Shown: positions 1-10,670 of the stretch, piece by piece
Position numbering within the stretch: the stretch's first letter is position 1
How the letters are laid out: each line of letters starts with the position of its first letter
NCBI RefSeq assembly: GCF_001660485.1
Contig: NZ_CP013979.1
Coordinates: 3,100,001 to 3,164,000, forward strand
DNA from: Agromyces aureus
GTDB lineage: Bacteria; Actinomycetota; Actinomycetes; Actinomycetales; Microbacteriaceae
Reading direction: 5' to 3'
Length of the DNA: 64,000 nucleotides
Notes under the pieces: model-generated
What the model saw: only the letters and a program-made list of their open reading frames with translations
What the model was told of the DNA's origin: nothing
The model's database searches: none
Position numbers and translations under genes: made by a program

Positions 1-234
1 ATGCTCGAGGTCGACGCGGCCACGATCACGGGGCTCATCCGGTCGGGCGAGCTGCCGGCCATCAGGGTCGGCGACGCCGGCCCGTGGCGCATCGAGCGCA
101 CCCAGCTCGAGTTCTGGATCGACTTCCGGCTCGAGCAGACCAGGCGCTCCGCGCTCTGGGAGCAGGGCGAGTTCGCCGACGTCACCGACTTCTCGAACGT
201 CACCGCGCTCGGGCCGCGCCGCCTCCACCCCTGA
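1..234 (+). CDS. Helix-turn-helix (excisionase-type) DNA-binding protein, 5' end cut by window
   Basis: The 77 visible residues resemble the second half of the small MerR/excisionase-like HTH proteins common in actinobacteria. The stretch from TITGLIRSGELPAIRVG (a recognition helix followed by a wing) to WRIERTQLEFWID is the family signature. Relatives usually carry about 15-20 residues before this point (a first helix and an AEVLNV-like segment). The ATG at base 1 is therefore probably an internal methionine and the true start lies left of the window. The target DNA is unknown. It is convergent with the next gene, with 36 bases between stop codons. Confidence 0.7.
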   Translation: MLEVDAATITGLIRSGELPAIRVGDAGPWRIERTQLEFWIDFRLEQTRRSALWEQGEFADVTDFSNVTALGPRRLHP

Positions 235-270
235 GGCGCGGCGCCCGGTGGGCGCGCGACGCGGCCTCGA

Positions 271-879
271 TCAGCTCGGTGCGCCGAATGAGACGAGCAT
301 CACCCGATCGAGCGGCACGATCCGGTATCCCTGCACCTCGCGCTCGCGGCGCGGCGTGCCGGCCGGGTGCAGCGCGAGATCGAGGTGGTCGCGGGCGACC
401 CGATCGATCGTGCCGTGCACGCGCCCGCTCTCGGTCAGCACGTGCACGGGTGCACGGCGCCGGCTGAGGTCCCTGAGCGGGAACGCGAGCCCCATTCGAT
501 CGGTCAGGCTCGACGACGCCTCCGGCATCGGCTCGAGGCTCCGCTCGAGCAGCGTCGGGCCGGCTAGCACGGCCGCGATCGCCTCGAACGGCACGATGCA
601 GTGCCGCCCGCTGCGGTCGCCGTCGAGCTGATCGGCGCTCATCCAGTCGCGACCGAACGCGGACGGGCGCACGGCGAGCGTCGCGCCGGTGCGGAGCTCG
701 ACGCGGATGAAGGCGGCGAGATCGTCGTGGATGGCTCGCGCCATGCCCGCGAACCGATCGCGGAGGCTCAGACGGCCGAGCCGCAGACGCTCCTCTTCGA
801 GCGCGAGGGCTCGCTCCTCGTCGCGCTGCTCCTGGTCGAGTCGCGCCTCCAGGTCGTCGAACAGGAGGTCCCACCGCAT
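271..879 (-). CDS. Conserved hypothetical protein (202 aa)
   Basis: A soluble protein without signal peptide or membrane segment. The N-terminal third (about residues 5-50) is a charged helix rich in Glu, Arg and Leu, including LEARLDQEQRDEERALALEEE, and probably forms a coiled coil. The rest alternates beta-like segments (VELRTGATLAVRPSAFG, VLTESGRVHGTIDRVARDHLDLAL, YRIVPLDRVMLVSF) resembling a small barrel repeated around residues 55-80 and 150-195. I recognise no named family. A TAACGT box lies six bases upstream of the ATG, so the mRNA may be leaderless. Confidence 0.7.
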   Translation of the reverse strand: MRWDLLFDDLEARLDQEQRDEERALALEEERLRLGRLSLRDRFAGMARAIHDDLAAFIRVELRTGATLAVRPSAFGRDWMSADQLDGDRSGRHCIVPFEAIAAVLAGPTLLERSLEPMPEASSSLTDRMGLAFPLRDLSRRRAPVHVLTESGRVHGTIDRVARDHLDLALHPAGTPRREREVQGYRIVPLDRVMLVSFGAPS

Positions 880-885
880 GCAGGC

Positions 886-891
886 ACGTTA
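886..891 (-). promoter_or_regulatory. Candidate leaderless -10 box for the 271-879 gene
   Basis: Read on the minus strand, TAACGT fits TANNNT and ends six bases before the ATG at 879. That places transcription start at or next to the start codon. No clear -35 was found. Confidence 0.35.
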
Positions 892-942
892 CCTGCCGTG
901 ACGTCGGTGAGCGCGCTGTTCTCCACAGGTTGAAACACCCTC

Positions 943-972
943 TTGACATGTATTCCGCCGCGCTCATACATT
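943..972 (+). promoter_or_regulatory. Strong sigma-70-like promoter with leader hairpin
   Basis: A perfect -35 TTGACA (943-948) and a TACATT -10 (967-972) are separated by 18 bases. Transcription should start near 979, giving a leader of about 75 bases before the ATG at 1053. The leader contains a hairpin with CCCGAAT (986-992) pairing ATTCGGG (1001-1007), followed by a C-rich run. This is the closest match to the housekeeping consensus that I found in the window. Confidence 0.62.
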
Positions 973-1052
973 CAACGCAGGGCCGCCCGAATTGTCCCCC
1001 ATTCGGGGGCCCGCCCCCCAGGCCCACGCCGTCCCCTCCCGATGGAGCACAG

Positions 1053-1490
1053 ATGCCCGCACGCCCCGCCCTGCGCCCCGACGCGCGCACCTCCGCTGCG
1101 TTCCTCGACGATGACGAGTTGTTCGGCCCGCAGGCGTCGAGACGCACTGAGCTGCCCGATCCCTCGGCCATGCTGCAGAGCCTCACGCACTGCGTCGTCG
1201 AGGTGATGGCCGGGGCTCGCGACCTCGAACAGCTCGCTCGCTGGGTCACCGACGACGTCTACCGCAGCCTCTCGATGCGCGTCGTCCTCGCCAATCGGTC
1301 CCGTCGGGTCAAGGGCGTCGCGCCGCAGCGTCCCGTGTTCCGCTTGGGGCGCGTCGTGACGAGCGAACCCGCCGACGGCGTGGTCGAAGCCGTCGTGCTC
1401 GTGCACCAGCCTCACCGGGTGCGCGCCGTCGCGATCCGCCTCGAGGGCCTCGATCAGCGGTGGCGGGCGAGCGCGATCACGGTCCTCTGA
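1053..1490 (+). CDS. Rv3235-family conserved protein
   Basis: A 145-residue protein resembling M. tuberculosis Rv3235-type proteins encoded beside secA1 in many actinobacteria. The N-terminal 40 residues are Pro/Arg/Asp-rich and probably disordered. The conserved core follows, with SLTHCVVEVMAGARDLEQLARWVTDDVYRSL and later motifs VFRLGRVVTSEPADGVVEAVVLV and RVRAVAIRLEG. The ATG at 1053 was chosen because upstream codons in the same frame overlap the -10 region and leader hairpin. The function of the family is not established. Confidence 0.75.
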   Translation: MPARPALRPDARTSAAFLDDDELFGPQASRRTELPDPSAMLQSLTHCVVEVMAGARDLEQLARWVTDDVYRSLSMRVVLANRSRRVKGVAPQRPVFRLGRVVTSEPADGVVEAVVLVHQPHRVRAVAIRLEGLDQRWRASAITVL

Positions 1491-1639
1491 CCGCGACCTG
1501 GGTCGGTCCGGCGCACCGGCGATCGACGACGGGCGATCCGGTCGGGCGAACACCCCGTGCCGACGTCCGCACACCCGCCCACGCCGTGACGCGCGCCGAC
1601 CACGGCCATCACCGGCTGATGCGACGATCACCCGACACC

Positions 1640-1681
1640 GACAACGACAACGACGACGACAACGACGACGACAACGACGAC
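1640..1681 (+). repeat. Tandem 12-bp repeat GACAACGACGAC
   Basis: Three perfect copies of GACAACGACGAC (1646-1657, 1658-1669, 1670-1681) follow a partial GACAAC unit at 1640. The array abuts the secA terminator. On the secA transcript it would read as GUC/GUU repeats directly 3' of the hairpin, the most U-containing stretch nearby, so it may help release the transcript. Confidence 0.85.
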
Positions 1682-1712
1682 GGGGCCGGCCATCCATCGG
1701 ATGACCGGCCCC
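1682..1712 (-). terminator. secA terminator hairpin
   Basis: The arms GGGGCCGG and CCGGCCCC extend to a 14-bp stem with a single C-A mismatch and a 3-base loop (ATC). It starts 12 bases past the secA stop codon. There is no T-run; the GACAAC repeat follows on the distal side. Confidence 0.65.
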
Positions 1713-1724
1713 GTCGCCTTTGGG

Positions 1725-4517
<2,793 letters not shown>

Positions 4518-4699
4518 GAATGATCTCCTGTCATTGCGGCGCGCCATGTTCTCGGAGGAACGTCCCTCGGGTGGAACGCCGAAGGCACGCCGGGTTGCGC
4601 CGTATCGACGGCAGCATAACCATGCTAGCGGGCAGCGGGCTGGGCGGTCTCGGTGAGGAGACCGTACGGGCACGATCGGACTTCGCCCGTCGCGAACGC

Positions 4700-4744
4700 G
4701 ACGACGCCACCGACTCGCGGGTTCGCGATCTCGGTGGCGTCGTC
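4700..4744 (-). terminator. hpf terminator hairpin
   Basis: A perfect 14-bp inverted repeat, GACGACGCCACCGA (4700-4713) with TCGGTGGCGTCGTC (4731-4744), has a 17-base loop. It lies 37 bases past the hpf stop and before secA, so secA is probably transcribed separately or by read-through. No T-run follows. Confidence 0.6.
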
Positions 4745-4780
4745 CGCCCTCAGCGGGGCGATGGCTGACGGATGCCGCGG

Positions 4781-5482
4781 CTAGGCGCTCGCGCGCTGCA
4801 GCGGGACCTCTTCGTCGTCGATGAACGCGTCGGCGTCCTCGTCGAGGCCGATGAGGCCGTAGTCCCAACCCTTGCGGCGATAGACGACGCTCGGACGACC
4901 GGTCTCGGAGTCGACGAAGAGATAGAAGTCGTGACCGACCAACTCCATGAACGACAGTGCATCGTCGACGGTCATGGGCGACTTGGCGAACACCTTCCGG
5001 CGGATGACGACCGGGCAGTACACGTCGTCGTCCTCGGGGACGGACGCGGCCTCGTCGATGACGGGGATGGATCCGGTGCGCACCTGCTCGAGGACCTCGG
5101 GTCGGGCGGCCTGCACGCCCACCTCTGCGAAGCCGAGGTCGGTCGCCTCTCGGATCGAGGTCGGCCGATGCTGGCCGCGATGGACCTTTCGGCGGTCTTT
5201 GGCCCGGCGGATGCGTTCGAGCAATCGGCCGAGCGCGACGTCGAACGCCGCGTACTTGTCGGAGCCGTCGGCCTCGGCCCGGACGACGGGCCCCTTGCCG
5301 ACGAGAGTGAGCTCGACGCGGTCGGGCCCGGTGTTGCCGTTCTTCTCGTGGTGACGCGAAAGCTTCACGTCGAGCTGAATGGCTCGGTCGGCGAGGTGGG
5401 AGATCTTCTCCGACTTCTCGGTCGCGTAGGTACGGAAGCGATCCGTGATCCCCAGGTTTCGTCCGACGATGTTCAGTTCCAT
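4781..5482 (-). CDS. hpf: Long-form ribosome hibernation promoting factor
   Basis: A 233-residue long HPF, which dimerises 70S ribosomes into inactive 100S particles in stationary phase. Residues 1 to about 105 are the RaiA/YfiA-like ribosome-binding domain, starting [20 protein letters not shown] and including [15 protein letters not shown] charged linker ([16 protein letters not shown]) leads to the C-terminal dimerisation domain (about 175-225), [21 protein letters not shown] through [15 protein letters not shown]. The ATG at 5482 is preceded by GGAGG at a normal distance. The frame is open upstream but without homology. It has its own promoter and terminator. Confidence 0.95.
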   Translation of the reverse strand: MELNIVGRNLGITDRFRTYATEKSEKISHLADRAIQLDVKLSRHHEKNGNTGPDRVELTLVGKGPVVRAEADGSDKYAAFDVALGRLLERIRRAKDRRKVHRGQHRPTSIREATDLGFAEVGVQAARPEVLEQVRTGSIPVIDEAASVPEDDDVYCPVVIRRKVFAKSPMTVDDALSFMELVGHDFYLFVDSETGRPSVVYRRKGWDYGLIGLDEDADAFIDDEEVPLQRASA

Positions 5483-5546
5483 GACGACCTCCATCCACCG
5501 ACGTGTCACCCGGTTCTGAAGGGTGGTAGTCCACGCCTGTCCTGCC

Positions 5547-5575
5547 ACCGTAGTCTGCCCACCATCGGATGTCAC
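5547..5575 (-). promoter_or_regulatory. hpf promoter
   Basis: On the minus strand, GTGACA (5570-5575) is 17 bases from TACGGT (5547-5552). This is a 5/6 match to the -35 consensus with ideal spacing. Start of transcription is expected near 5540, giving a leader of about 58 bases. The promoter sits in the 100 bases between comF and hpf. Confidence 0.5.
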
Positions 5576-5582
5576 CATCTGT

Positions 5583-6329
5583 TCACCGAGAGGATCCTGA
5601 ACGTCGCCCGATGCGCAACGGCGTCTCGGCGAGCACGGCCACGGCCTCGACGGTCGCGCCGGCGGCCACCAGCGCACGGCGTGCCTCGAGGAGGGTCGAG
5701 CCGGTCGTCAGCACGTCGTCGACGAGCAGGAACCGGTGGCCGTCGAGGCGCTTGCGGGCCACGAGCCCGCCCGCGGCGTTGGCGGCTCGGGCGGCGGCGC
5801 CGAGTCCGGCCTGGTCGTCGCGCTCGCGCGCGAGCCGCAGCACCGGGGTCGACCGGATGCCGCATGCGGCGAGCAGCACAGGCACCGGCCGGTATCCGCG
5901 AGCGCGGAGCGCGGCCGGCGTCGACGGCACCGTCGCCACGAGCAGGCCGCCCCCGCTCGCGCCTCCGAGCGTCCGCGGCACGCCCACGAGGGCGGTGCCG
6001 ATCGACGCGGCGAGCGCCGGGGCGAGCACGCGCGCGACATCCGCTCGCCCTCCGTCTTTGAAGGCGCCGATGAGGGACGCCACGACGTCGCCGTATTCGA
6101 GCCCCGCATGAACCCTGAGTTCCGCCCGCGACACCTCGACAGGCCGTGCGGCCGCCGCGTCCCGGCACCCGGCGCAGACCGCGACGTCGGGCTGTCCGCA
6201 CCCGGCGCACGAGACCGGCATCACCGTCGCGAGGGCGGCAGCGAGGGCTGCCGCGAGCGCGGCGCCCACCGACCCGTCAGCAGGCGCGGCGCGCTCGAGG
6301 CGGGTCGAACGGGCGAGAGGGGACGACAT
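5583..6329 (-). CDS. comF: ComF-family phosphoribosyltransferase-like protein
   Basis: A 248-residue ComF/GntX-type protein. A cysteine cluster CAGCGQPDVAVCAGC (about residues 40-54) forms the usual N-terminal zinc-finger-like module. The C-terminal half has the type I phosphoribosyltransferase fold, with the PRPP-loop motif FLLVDDVLTTGSTLLEA near residue 200. The family is tied to DNA uptake in some bacteria, but its chemistry is unresolved and a competence role here is only a possibility. The ATG at 6329 is the first plausible start after the lpqB stop (97 bases upstream); a start nearer MPVSCAGC is also possible. Its place between lpqB and hpf is as in M. tuberculosis Rv3242c. Confidence 0.85.
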   Translation of the reverse strand: MSSPLARSTRLERAAPADGSVGAALAAALAAALATVMPVSCAGCGQPDVAVCAGCRDAAAARPVEVSRAELRVHAGLEYGDVVASLIGAFKDGGRADVARVLAPALAASIGTALVGVPRTLGGASGGGLLVATVPSTPAALRARGYRPVPVLLAACGIRSTPVLRLARERDDQAGLGAAARAANAAGGLVARKRLDGHRFLLVDDVLTTGSTLLEARRALVAAGATVEAVAVLAETPLRIGRRSGSSR

Positions 6330-6426
6330 GCACCGAGCGTGAGGGTCGCGCCGCGACATCCGCCCCCGAGAACTCGGCAGGCACGACGGATGCCGCGTGC
6401 GCATGCCCGGGGAGGAGCGGTGCCGG

Positions 6427-8115
6427 TCAGCCGGGGAGCTGCGACGCGACGAACCGGATGCCGTTCGCCCGCTCCTGCCAGCCGACGCCGCTCTGCACGA
6501 CGAGCGACCCGGCGTCGGTGAGCACGCGCACGTCGCGGATGCTGTTGCCGGCGTCGAGGAGGCGCCCGGCCGACGGGCCGTCGCGGGTCGACGCGAAGCC
6601 GCCGAGGTCCTGCGTGACGATGCGGGTGGCGTCGCCCGCGACGCGCGTGAGCGACACGACCGAGCGGCCGTCGACCCACGCGACGTCGAGCGGCAGACCG
6701 TCGACCTCGGCGAGCCGCAGCACGTCGGTGCCGAGCGCGGTGGGCAGGCCGTCGGCATCGCGGCTGATGGCCGCGACGAGGAAGTACGTTCGTGGGCCGT
6801 CGCCGAGGAGCGCGAGCAGGCGCGTGCCGTCGCGGGAGACCTCGATCGCGGCGATCGACGTGCCCGACCAGGGCACCGTGAGACGCCCGTTGCTCTGGCC
6901 GTCGGCCGAGAACCATGCGAGGTCGGCGGGCGCCCCGGCCGGCACCGACCAGACGATGCCGGCGCGGTCGAACGCCGGGGTGATCAGGCCCGCCCTCGGG
7001 TCGAGCGCCACCGGGTCGGCGTCGGCCGTGAGGACCGAAACGCCCGACGCGTCGAGGATCGCCGCGGATTCGGCATCCGGCCCGATCGCCGCGCCCGTCG
7101 CGCCGGACTGCGCGACCTGCTCCGAGATGCCCGGGATCGGCGTGATGCCGTCGCCCGAGGTCGAGAGGTAGCCGAGCGATTCGCCGTCGAACACGACCGG
7201 GCGAGGGTCGACGCGGGGGTCGCGCACCGCCGGATTCGCCGGGACGCCGGCCTCGGATTCGACGCCGTTGAGGATCAGGGCGACCTCGCCCACGTTGCGC
7301 ACACTGCCGACCAGGCTCTGGTTGAGCTGCAACTGCATGCGCTGGGCTGCGGCGGTGTCGTCGAACGCGGCTCCGGTGAGCGAGACCTCGGCGACGCGCC
7401 CCGACACCGGCACCGCGGCCGGCGAGAGCTCGGTGCCCTCGGGGAACGCCGAGGTCACGCCGGGGGCCAGCCACGCGGCGGGCCCGGCGAGCAGCGCCTG
7501 CACGACGCTCGTCTGCGCGGAGTCCCGGCCGGCGAACCATCGGGAGTCGGGCACCAGGAAGCGGTAGGCGGGATCGAAGAAGTACAGGGTGTACTCCCGG
7601 AACACCTGCGTGAAGTTCGCCTGGTCGATCACGATGCCCGCAGGCGCGCCCGCGATGCGCCACTGCCCGTCGATCTGCTCGAAGTCGTACTCGAGCGGGA
7701 GCGGCGCCGCAGAGGTGGCGACCTCGTACTGGCCGTTGTCGCGCAGCGACGCCGCCGGCGTCGCAGTGAGGCGGATCTGCGCGTCGGAGACCTCTTCGAA
7801 CTCGCGATCGGCGAGCACGTCGATCGTGGCGTTCTCGTCGGCCTGCCACTGCTCCTTGAACGCCGGCGTGAGGAACTCGTACGCCGCCTGGTAGTTGTTC
7901 CGCGGACTGAGCGCCGCCGTGAGGAAGCCGTCGAGGATCTGCTGCTGGGTGCCGTCGACGATCGGAGGATCGACCAGGATGTCGAGGTCGAGCGACGAGG
8001 CGTCGGACGGCGCCGGGTCGCCCTGCTGAACGTTGCCCGAGCTCGGGATGGACACGCACCCGCTCAGCAGGAGCGACAGCATGGCGACGGATGCCGCGAG
8101 CAGCCCCCTACGCAT
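6427..8115 (-). CDS. lpqB: Lipoprotein LpqB (MtrAB-associated)
   Basis: A 562-residue lipoprotein expected on the outer face of the membrane. The signal peptide is MRRGLLAASVAMLSLLLSGC, with the lipobox cysteine at residue 20. The first half includes a GerMN-type region (NFTQVFREYTLYFFDP to VPVSGRVAEVSLTGAAFDD). The second half is rich in short beta repeats with GVSVLTADADP- and DLAWFSADGQSNGRL-like motifs, suggesting a propeller. In mycobacteria LpqB binds the sensor domain of MtrB and modulates MtrA signalling (family knowledge). Its start overlaps the end of mtrB by 8 bases, indicating translational coupling. Confidence 0.95.
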   Translation of the reverse strand: MRRGLLAASVAMLSLLLSGCVSIPSSGNVQQGDPAPSDASSLDLDILVDPPIVDGTQQQILDGFLTAALSPRNNYQAAYEFLTPAFKEQWQADENATIDVLADREFEEVSDAQIRLTATPAASLRDNGQYEVATSAAPLPLEYDFEQIDGQWRIAGAPAGIVIDQANFTQVFREYTLYFFDPAYRFLVPDSRWFAGRDSAQTSVVQALLAGPAAWLAPGVTSAFPEGTELSPAAVPVSGRVAEVSLTGAAFDDTAAAQRMQLQLNQSLVGSVRNVGEVALILNGVESEAGVPANPAVRDPRVDPRPVVFDGESLGYLSTSGDGITPIPGISEQVAQSGATGAAIGPDAESAAILDASGVSVLTADADPVALDPRAGLITPAFDRAGIVWSVPAGAPADLAWFSADGQSNGRLTVPWSGTSIAAIEVSRDGTRLLALLGDGPRTYFLVAAISRDADGLPTALGTDVLRLAEVDGLPLDVAWVDGRSVVSLTRVAGDATRIVTQDLGGFASTRDGPSAGRLLDAGNSIRDVRVLTDAGSLVVQSGVGWQERANGIRFVASQLPG

Positions 8116-9802
8116 CGTGCACCTCGCGATCGTCGTCGGGGAGGATGGCCCCCACGGAGGCCGTCGGCGGCGGTCCGGCCGCCTCGGGGTCGCCCGGCTC
8201 GAGCGGCAGCGGGGAGACCGCGGCAGCGTTCGGATCGAGGCCGGCCCGCGCGGACCGCGGCAGCGTCAACCGGAAGACGCTCCCCTGGCCCGGGTGGGAC
8301 CACACGTCGAGGTGCCCGCCGTGCGCGACGGCGTCTTCGAGCGAGATCGCGAGACCGAGCCCGGTGCCGCCGATGGTGCGCACCCGGCTCGGGTCGGCCC
8401 GCCAGAACCGGTCGAACACGCGCTCGGCCGCCTCGGTGGTCATGCCGAGCCCGTAGTCGCGCACCGAGAGCGCGATCGCGCTCGCGTTGCTGTCGACCGC
8501 GACGACGATGGGGCGCCCCTCGCCGTGCTCGATCGCATTGCCGAGCAGGTTGGTGACGATCCGGCGCACCCGGCGCGGATCGACCTCGGCGTCGAGGTGG
8601 CCGCCGGGCGCCTCGAGCCGGAGCTCGGATCCGCGTTCGCGGGCGAGACCGTGCATCTCCTCGATGACGTCGCCGGCAAGGTGCACGAGGTTGGTCGGCT
8701 CGGTCGCGAGCGTCACCGATCCGGCGTCGTACCGGCTGATCTCGAGCAGGTCGCCGAGCAGGCGCTCGAACCGCTCGGTCTGGGTGTGCAGCAGTTCGAC
8801 GGTTCGGGCCGTGGGGCCCGCGAAGTCCTCGCGCTGGCCGTAGAGCACATCGCCGGCGAGCCGGATGGTCGTGAGCGGCGTACGGAGCTCGTGCGAGACA
8901 TCCGACACGAAGCGCTGCTGCATGACCGAGAGCTCGGCGAGCTCGCGAATGCGCGCCTGGAGGCTGTCGGCCATGCCGTTGAAGGATGCCGCGAGCGACG
9001 CCAGTTCGTCTTCGCCGCGCGCGGGGATACGCACGCCGAGATCGCCGGCGGCGAGGCGGCGGCTCGTGGACGCGGTCGTGCGGATCGGCTCGATCACGCC
9101 GCGCACGACGACGAGCGTGATGGCGCTGAGCAGGGCGATGAGCGCGATCGCGCCGACCGTGCCGGTCACCTGCATGAAGGCGAGGGTCTGCTGGGCCTCG
9201 GAGAGGTTGTAGCCGAGGTAGAGCTCGTACCGCCCTGCGCCGGCGGGCACCTGGAGGCCGCTGCCGACCACGATGCCGGGGTTGGTGCCGCCCGAGGAGT
9301 TCTCGAGTGCGACCGACTGCCAGTACTGGTTCTCGGGGTGCTCCTGCACCTGCGCGCGGAGCGCGGGCGAGATCACGCCCGCGAGGTCGGGGCTGAGCCG
9401 ATCGGGCGGGGCGTTGTTGCTCGTCGGCTGATCGGGGGCCCGGAAGATCGCGATGTCGTTGGTGCCGGCGATGCTCGTGACGGTGTCGATGGTCGCCTTC
9501 ATGAGCAGCTGCAGCGAGCCGCGGTCGGCCGCGTCGGAGGAGTCGAGGATCAGCTGCGCGGCGGTGGTGGCGTTGTTCGAGACCTCGAGCACGCGCGAAC
9601 GCTGGTCCTGGAACAGGTTCGACGCGACGCTGAACGAGATGTAGAGGCCGATGACGAGGATCGCGAGGGTCGACAGCCCGATCGTGATGAAGACCGTGCG
9701 CACCTGGAGCGAACGCCGCCACGTGGAGGCGATCGTCGTCCGCAGGCGCCGCGGAAGTCCGCGCCACGACGCCGTGGTGCGGACTTCCGCGGCGGCGGTC
9801 AT
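8108..9802 (-). CDS. mtrB: Sensor histidine kinase MtrB
   Basis: A membrane sensor kinase partnering MtrA, controlling cell-wall metabolism, division and osmotic response in actinobacteria. The 564-residue product has a first membrane helix (VFITIGLSTLAILVIGLYISF, about 40-60) and an extracytoplasmic domain of about 140 residues. A second helix (GTVGAIALIALLSAITLVVV) is followed by a HAMP domain, the HisKA motif FVSDVSHELRTPLTTIRLAGD and the ATPase domain (N box GNAIEHGEG, G boxes DYGLGM and GGTGLGLAI). The C-terminus is a Pro-rich tail. The ATG at 9802 lies 5 bases past the mtrA stop. The open frame extends upstream over mtrA without homology. Confidence 0.96.
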   Translation of the reverse strand: MTAAAEVRTTASWRGLPRRLRTTIASTWRRSLQVRTVFITIGLSTLAILVIGLYISFSVASNLFQDQRSRVLEVSNNATTAAQLILDSSDAADRGSLQLLMKATIDTVTSIAGTNDIAIFRAPDQPTSNNAPPDRLSPDLAGVISPALRAQVQEHPENQYWQSVALENSSGGTNPGIVVGSGLQVPAGAGRYELYLGYNLSEAQQTLAFMQVTGTVGAIALIALLSAITLVVVRGVIEPIRTTASTSRRLAAGDLGVRIPARGEDELASLAASFNGMADSLQARIRELAELSVMQQRFVSDVSHELRTPLTTIRLAGDVLYGQREDFAGPTARTVELLHTQTERFERLLGDLLEISRYDAGSVTLATEPTNLVHLAGDVIEEMHGLARERGSELRLEAPGGHLDAEVDPRRVRRIVTNLLGNAIEHGEGRPIVVAVDSNASAIALSVRDYGLGMTTEAAERVFDRFWRADPSRVRTIGGTGLGLAISLEDAVAHGGHLDVWSHPGQGSVFRLTLPRSARAGLDPNAAAVSPLPLEPGDPEAAGPPPTASVGAILPDDDREVHDA

Positions 9803-9807
9803 TCCCG

Positions 9808-10488
9808 TCAGGTGGTCGCGCCGGCGCGGTAGCCGACGCCGCGAACGGTCATCACGATGCGCGGGTTGTCGGGGTCGTGCTCGACCTTGGCGCGCAGGCG
9901 CTGCACGTGCACGTTCACGAGGCGCGTGTCGGCCTTGTAGTGGTAGCCCCACACCTGCTCGAGCAGCATCTCGCGCGTGAACACCTGCTGCGGCTTCGAC
10001 GCGAGCGTGAGGAGCAGGTCGAACTCGAGGGGCGTGAGCGAGATGCGCTCGTCGCCGCGGCGCACCTCGTGGCCGGCCGCGTCGATCGTGAGGTCGCCGA
10101 CCGCATACGTCTCGACGGCCGACTCGGGCGTCGGGCGGAGTCGGGTACGGATGCGCGCGACGAGCTCCTTCGGGTTGAAGGGCTTGACCATGTAGTCGTC
10201 GGCGCCCGACTCGAGGCCCTTCACGACGTCGGCGGTGTCGGTCTTGGCCGTCAGCATGATGATCGGCGTGCCGGACTCGGCCCGGATGCGCGCGCAGACC
10301 TCGATGCCGTCGAGGCCCGGCAGCATGAGGTCGAGCAGCACCAGATCGGGTCGGCTCTCGCGGAACGCCGCGAGCGCGCTCGAACCGTCGCCGCAGAAGA
10401 CGGGATCGAAGCCCTCGGTGCGCAGCACGATGCCGATCATCTCGGCGAGGGCCGTGTCGTCGTCGACGACGAGTACGCGTGAAGTCAT
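9808..10488 (-). CDS. mtrA: Response regulator MtrA
   Basis: An OmpR/PhoB-type transcription factor of 226 residues. The receiver domain occupies residues 4-120: acidic pocket VVDDD, phosphoacceptor Asp53 in VLLDLMLPG, conserved Thr in MLTAKT and Lys in VKPF. The winged-helix DNA-binding domain follows (ISLTPLEFDLLLTLASKP, TREMLLEQVWGY, VHVQRLRAKVE, RGVGYRAG). It is the first gene of the mtrA-mtrB-lpqB operon. The ATG at 10488 begins the MTSRVLVVDDD block and has AGGA upstream. Confidence 0.97.
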   Translation of the reverse strand: MTSRVLVVDDDTALAEMIGIVLRTEGFDPVFCGDGSSALAAFRESRPDLVLLDLMLPGLDGIEVCARIRAESGTPIIMLTAKTDTADVVKGLESGADDYMVKPFNPKELVARIRTRLRPTPESAVETYAVGDLTIDAAGHEVRRGDERISLTPLEFDLLLTLASKPQQVFTREMLLEQVWGYHYKADTRLVNVHVQRLRAKVEHDPDNPRIVMTVRGVGYRAGATT

Positions 10489-10670
10489 CGGTTCATTCCT
10501 GTTGCAGCGCCCGGGGCGGGGTTCTCGCGCCAGGCCGGATGGACGGTGTGACCAGCGTAGTCGTACGGCCCGACAAGGGGGGCGGATGCCGCGGGCGGGT
10601 GTGGAGCGTGCCGGTGGGCCGCTCCCCGATATGCGAGCATGGGAATCCGCAGCGGAAGGAGCACGACGAG

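Noticed and set aside
4518-5534. Extension of the secA frame upstream into hpf
   Set aside because: There is no homology before [10 protein letters not shown], and a terminator and an intact hpf gene occupy the region.
6397-9832. Plus-strand open frames of 719 and 599 codons over lpqB and mtrB
   Set aside because: They mirror real minus-strand genes, are Arg/Asp/Gly-rich and contain no domain.
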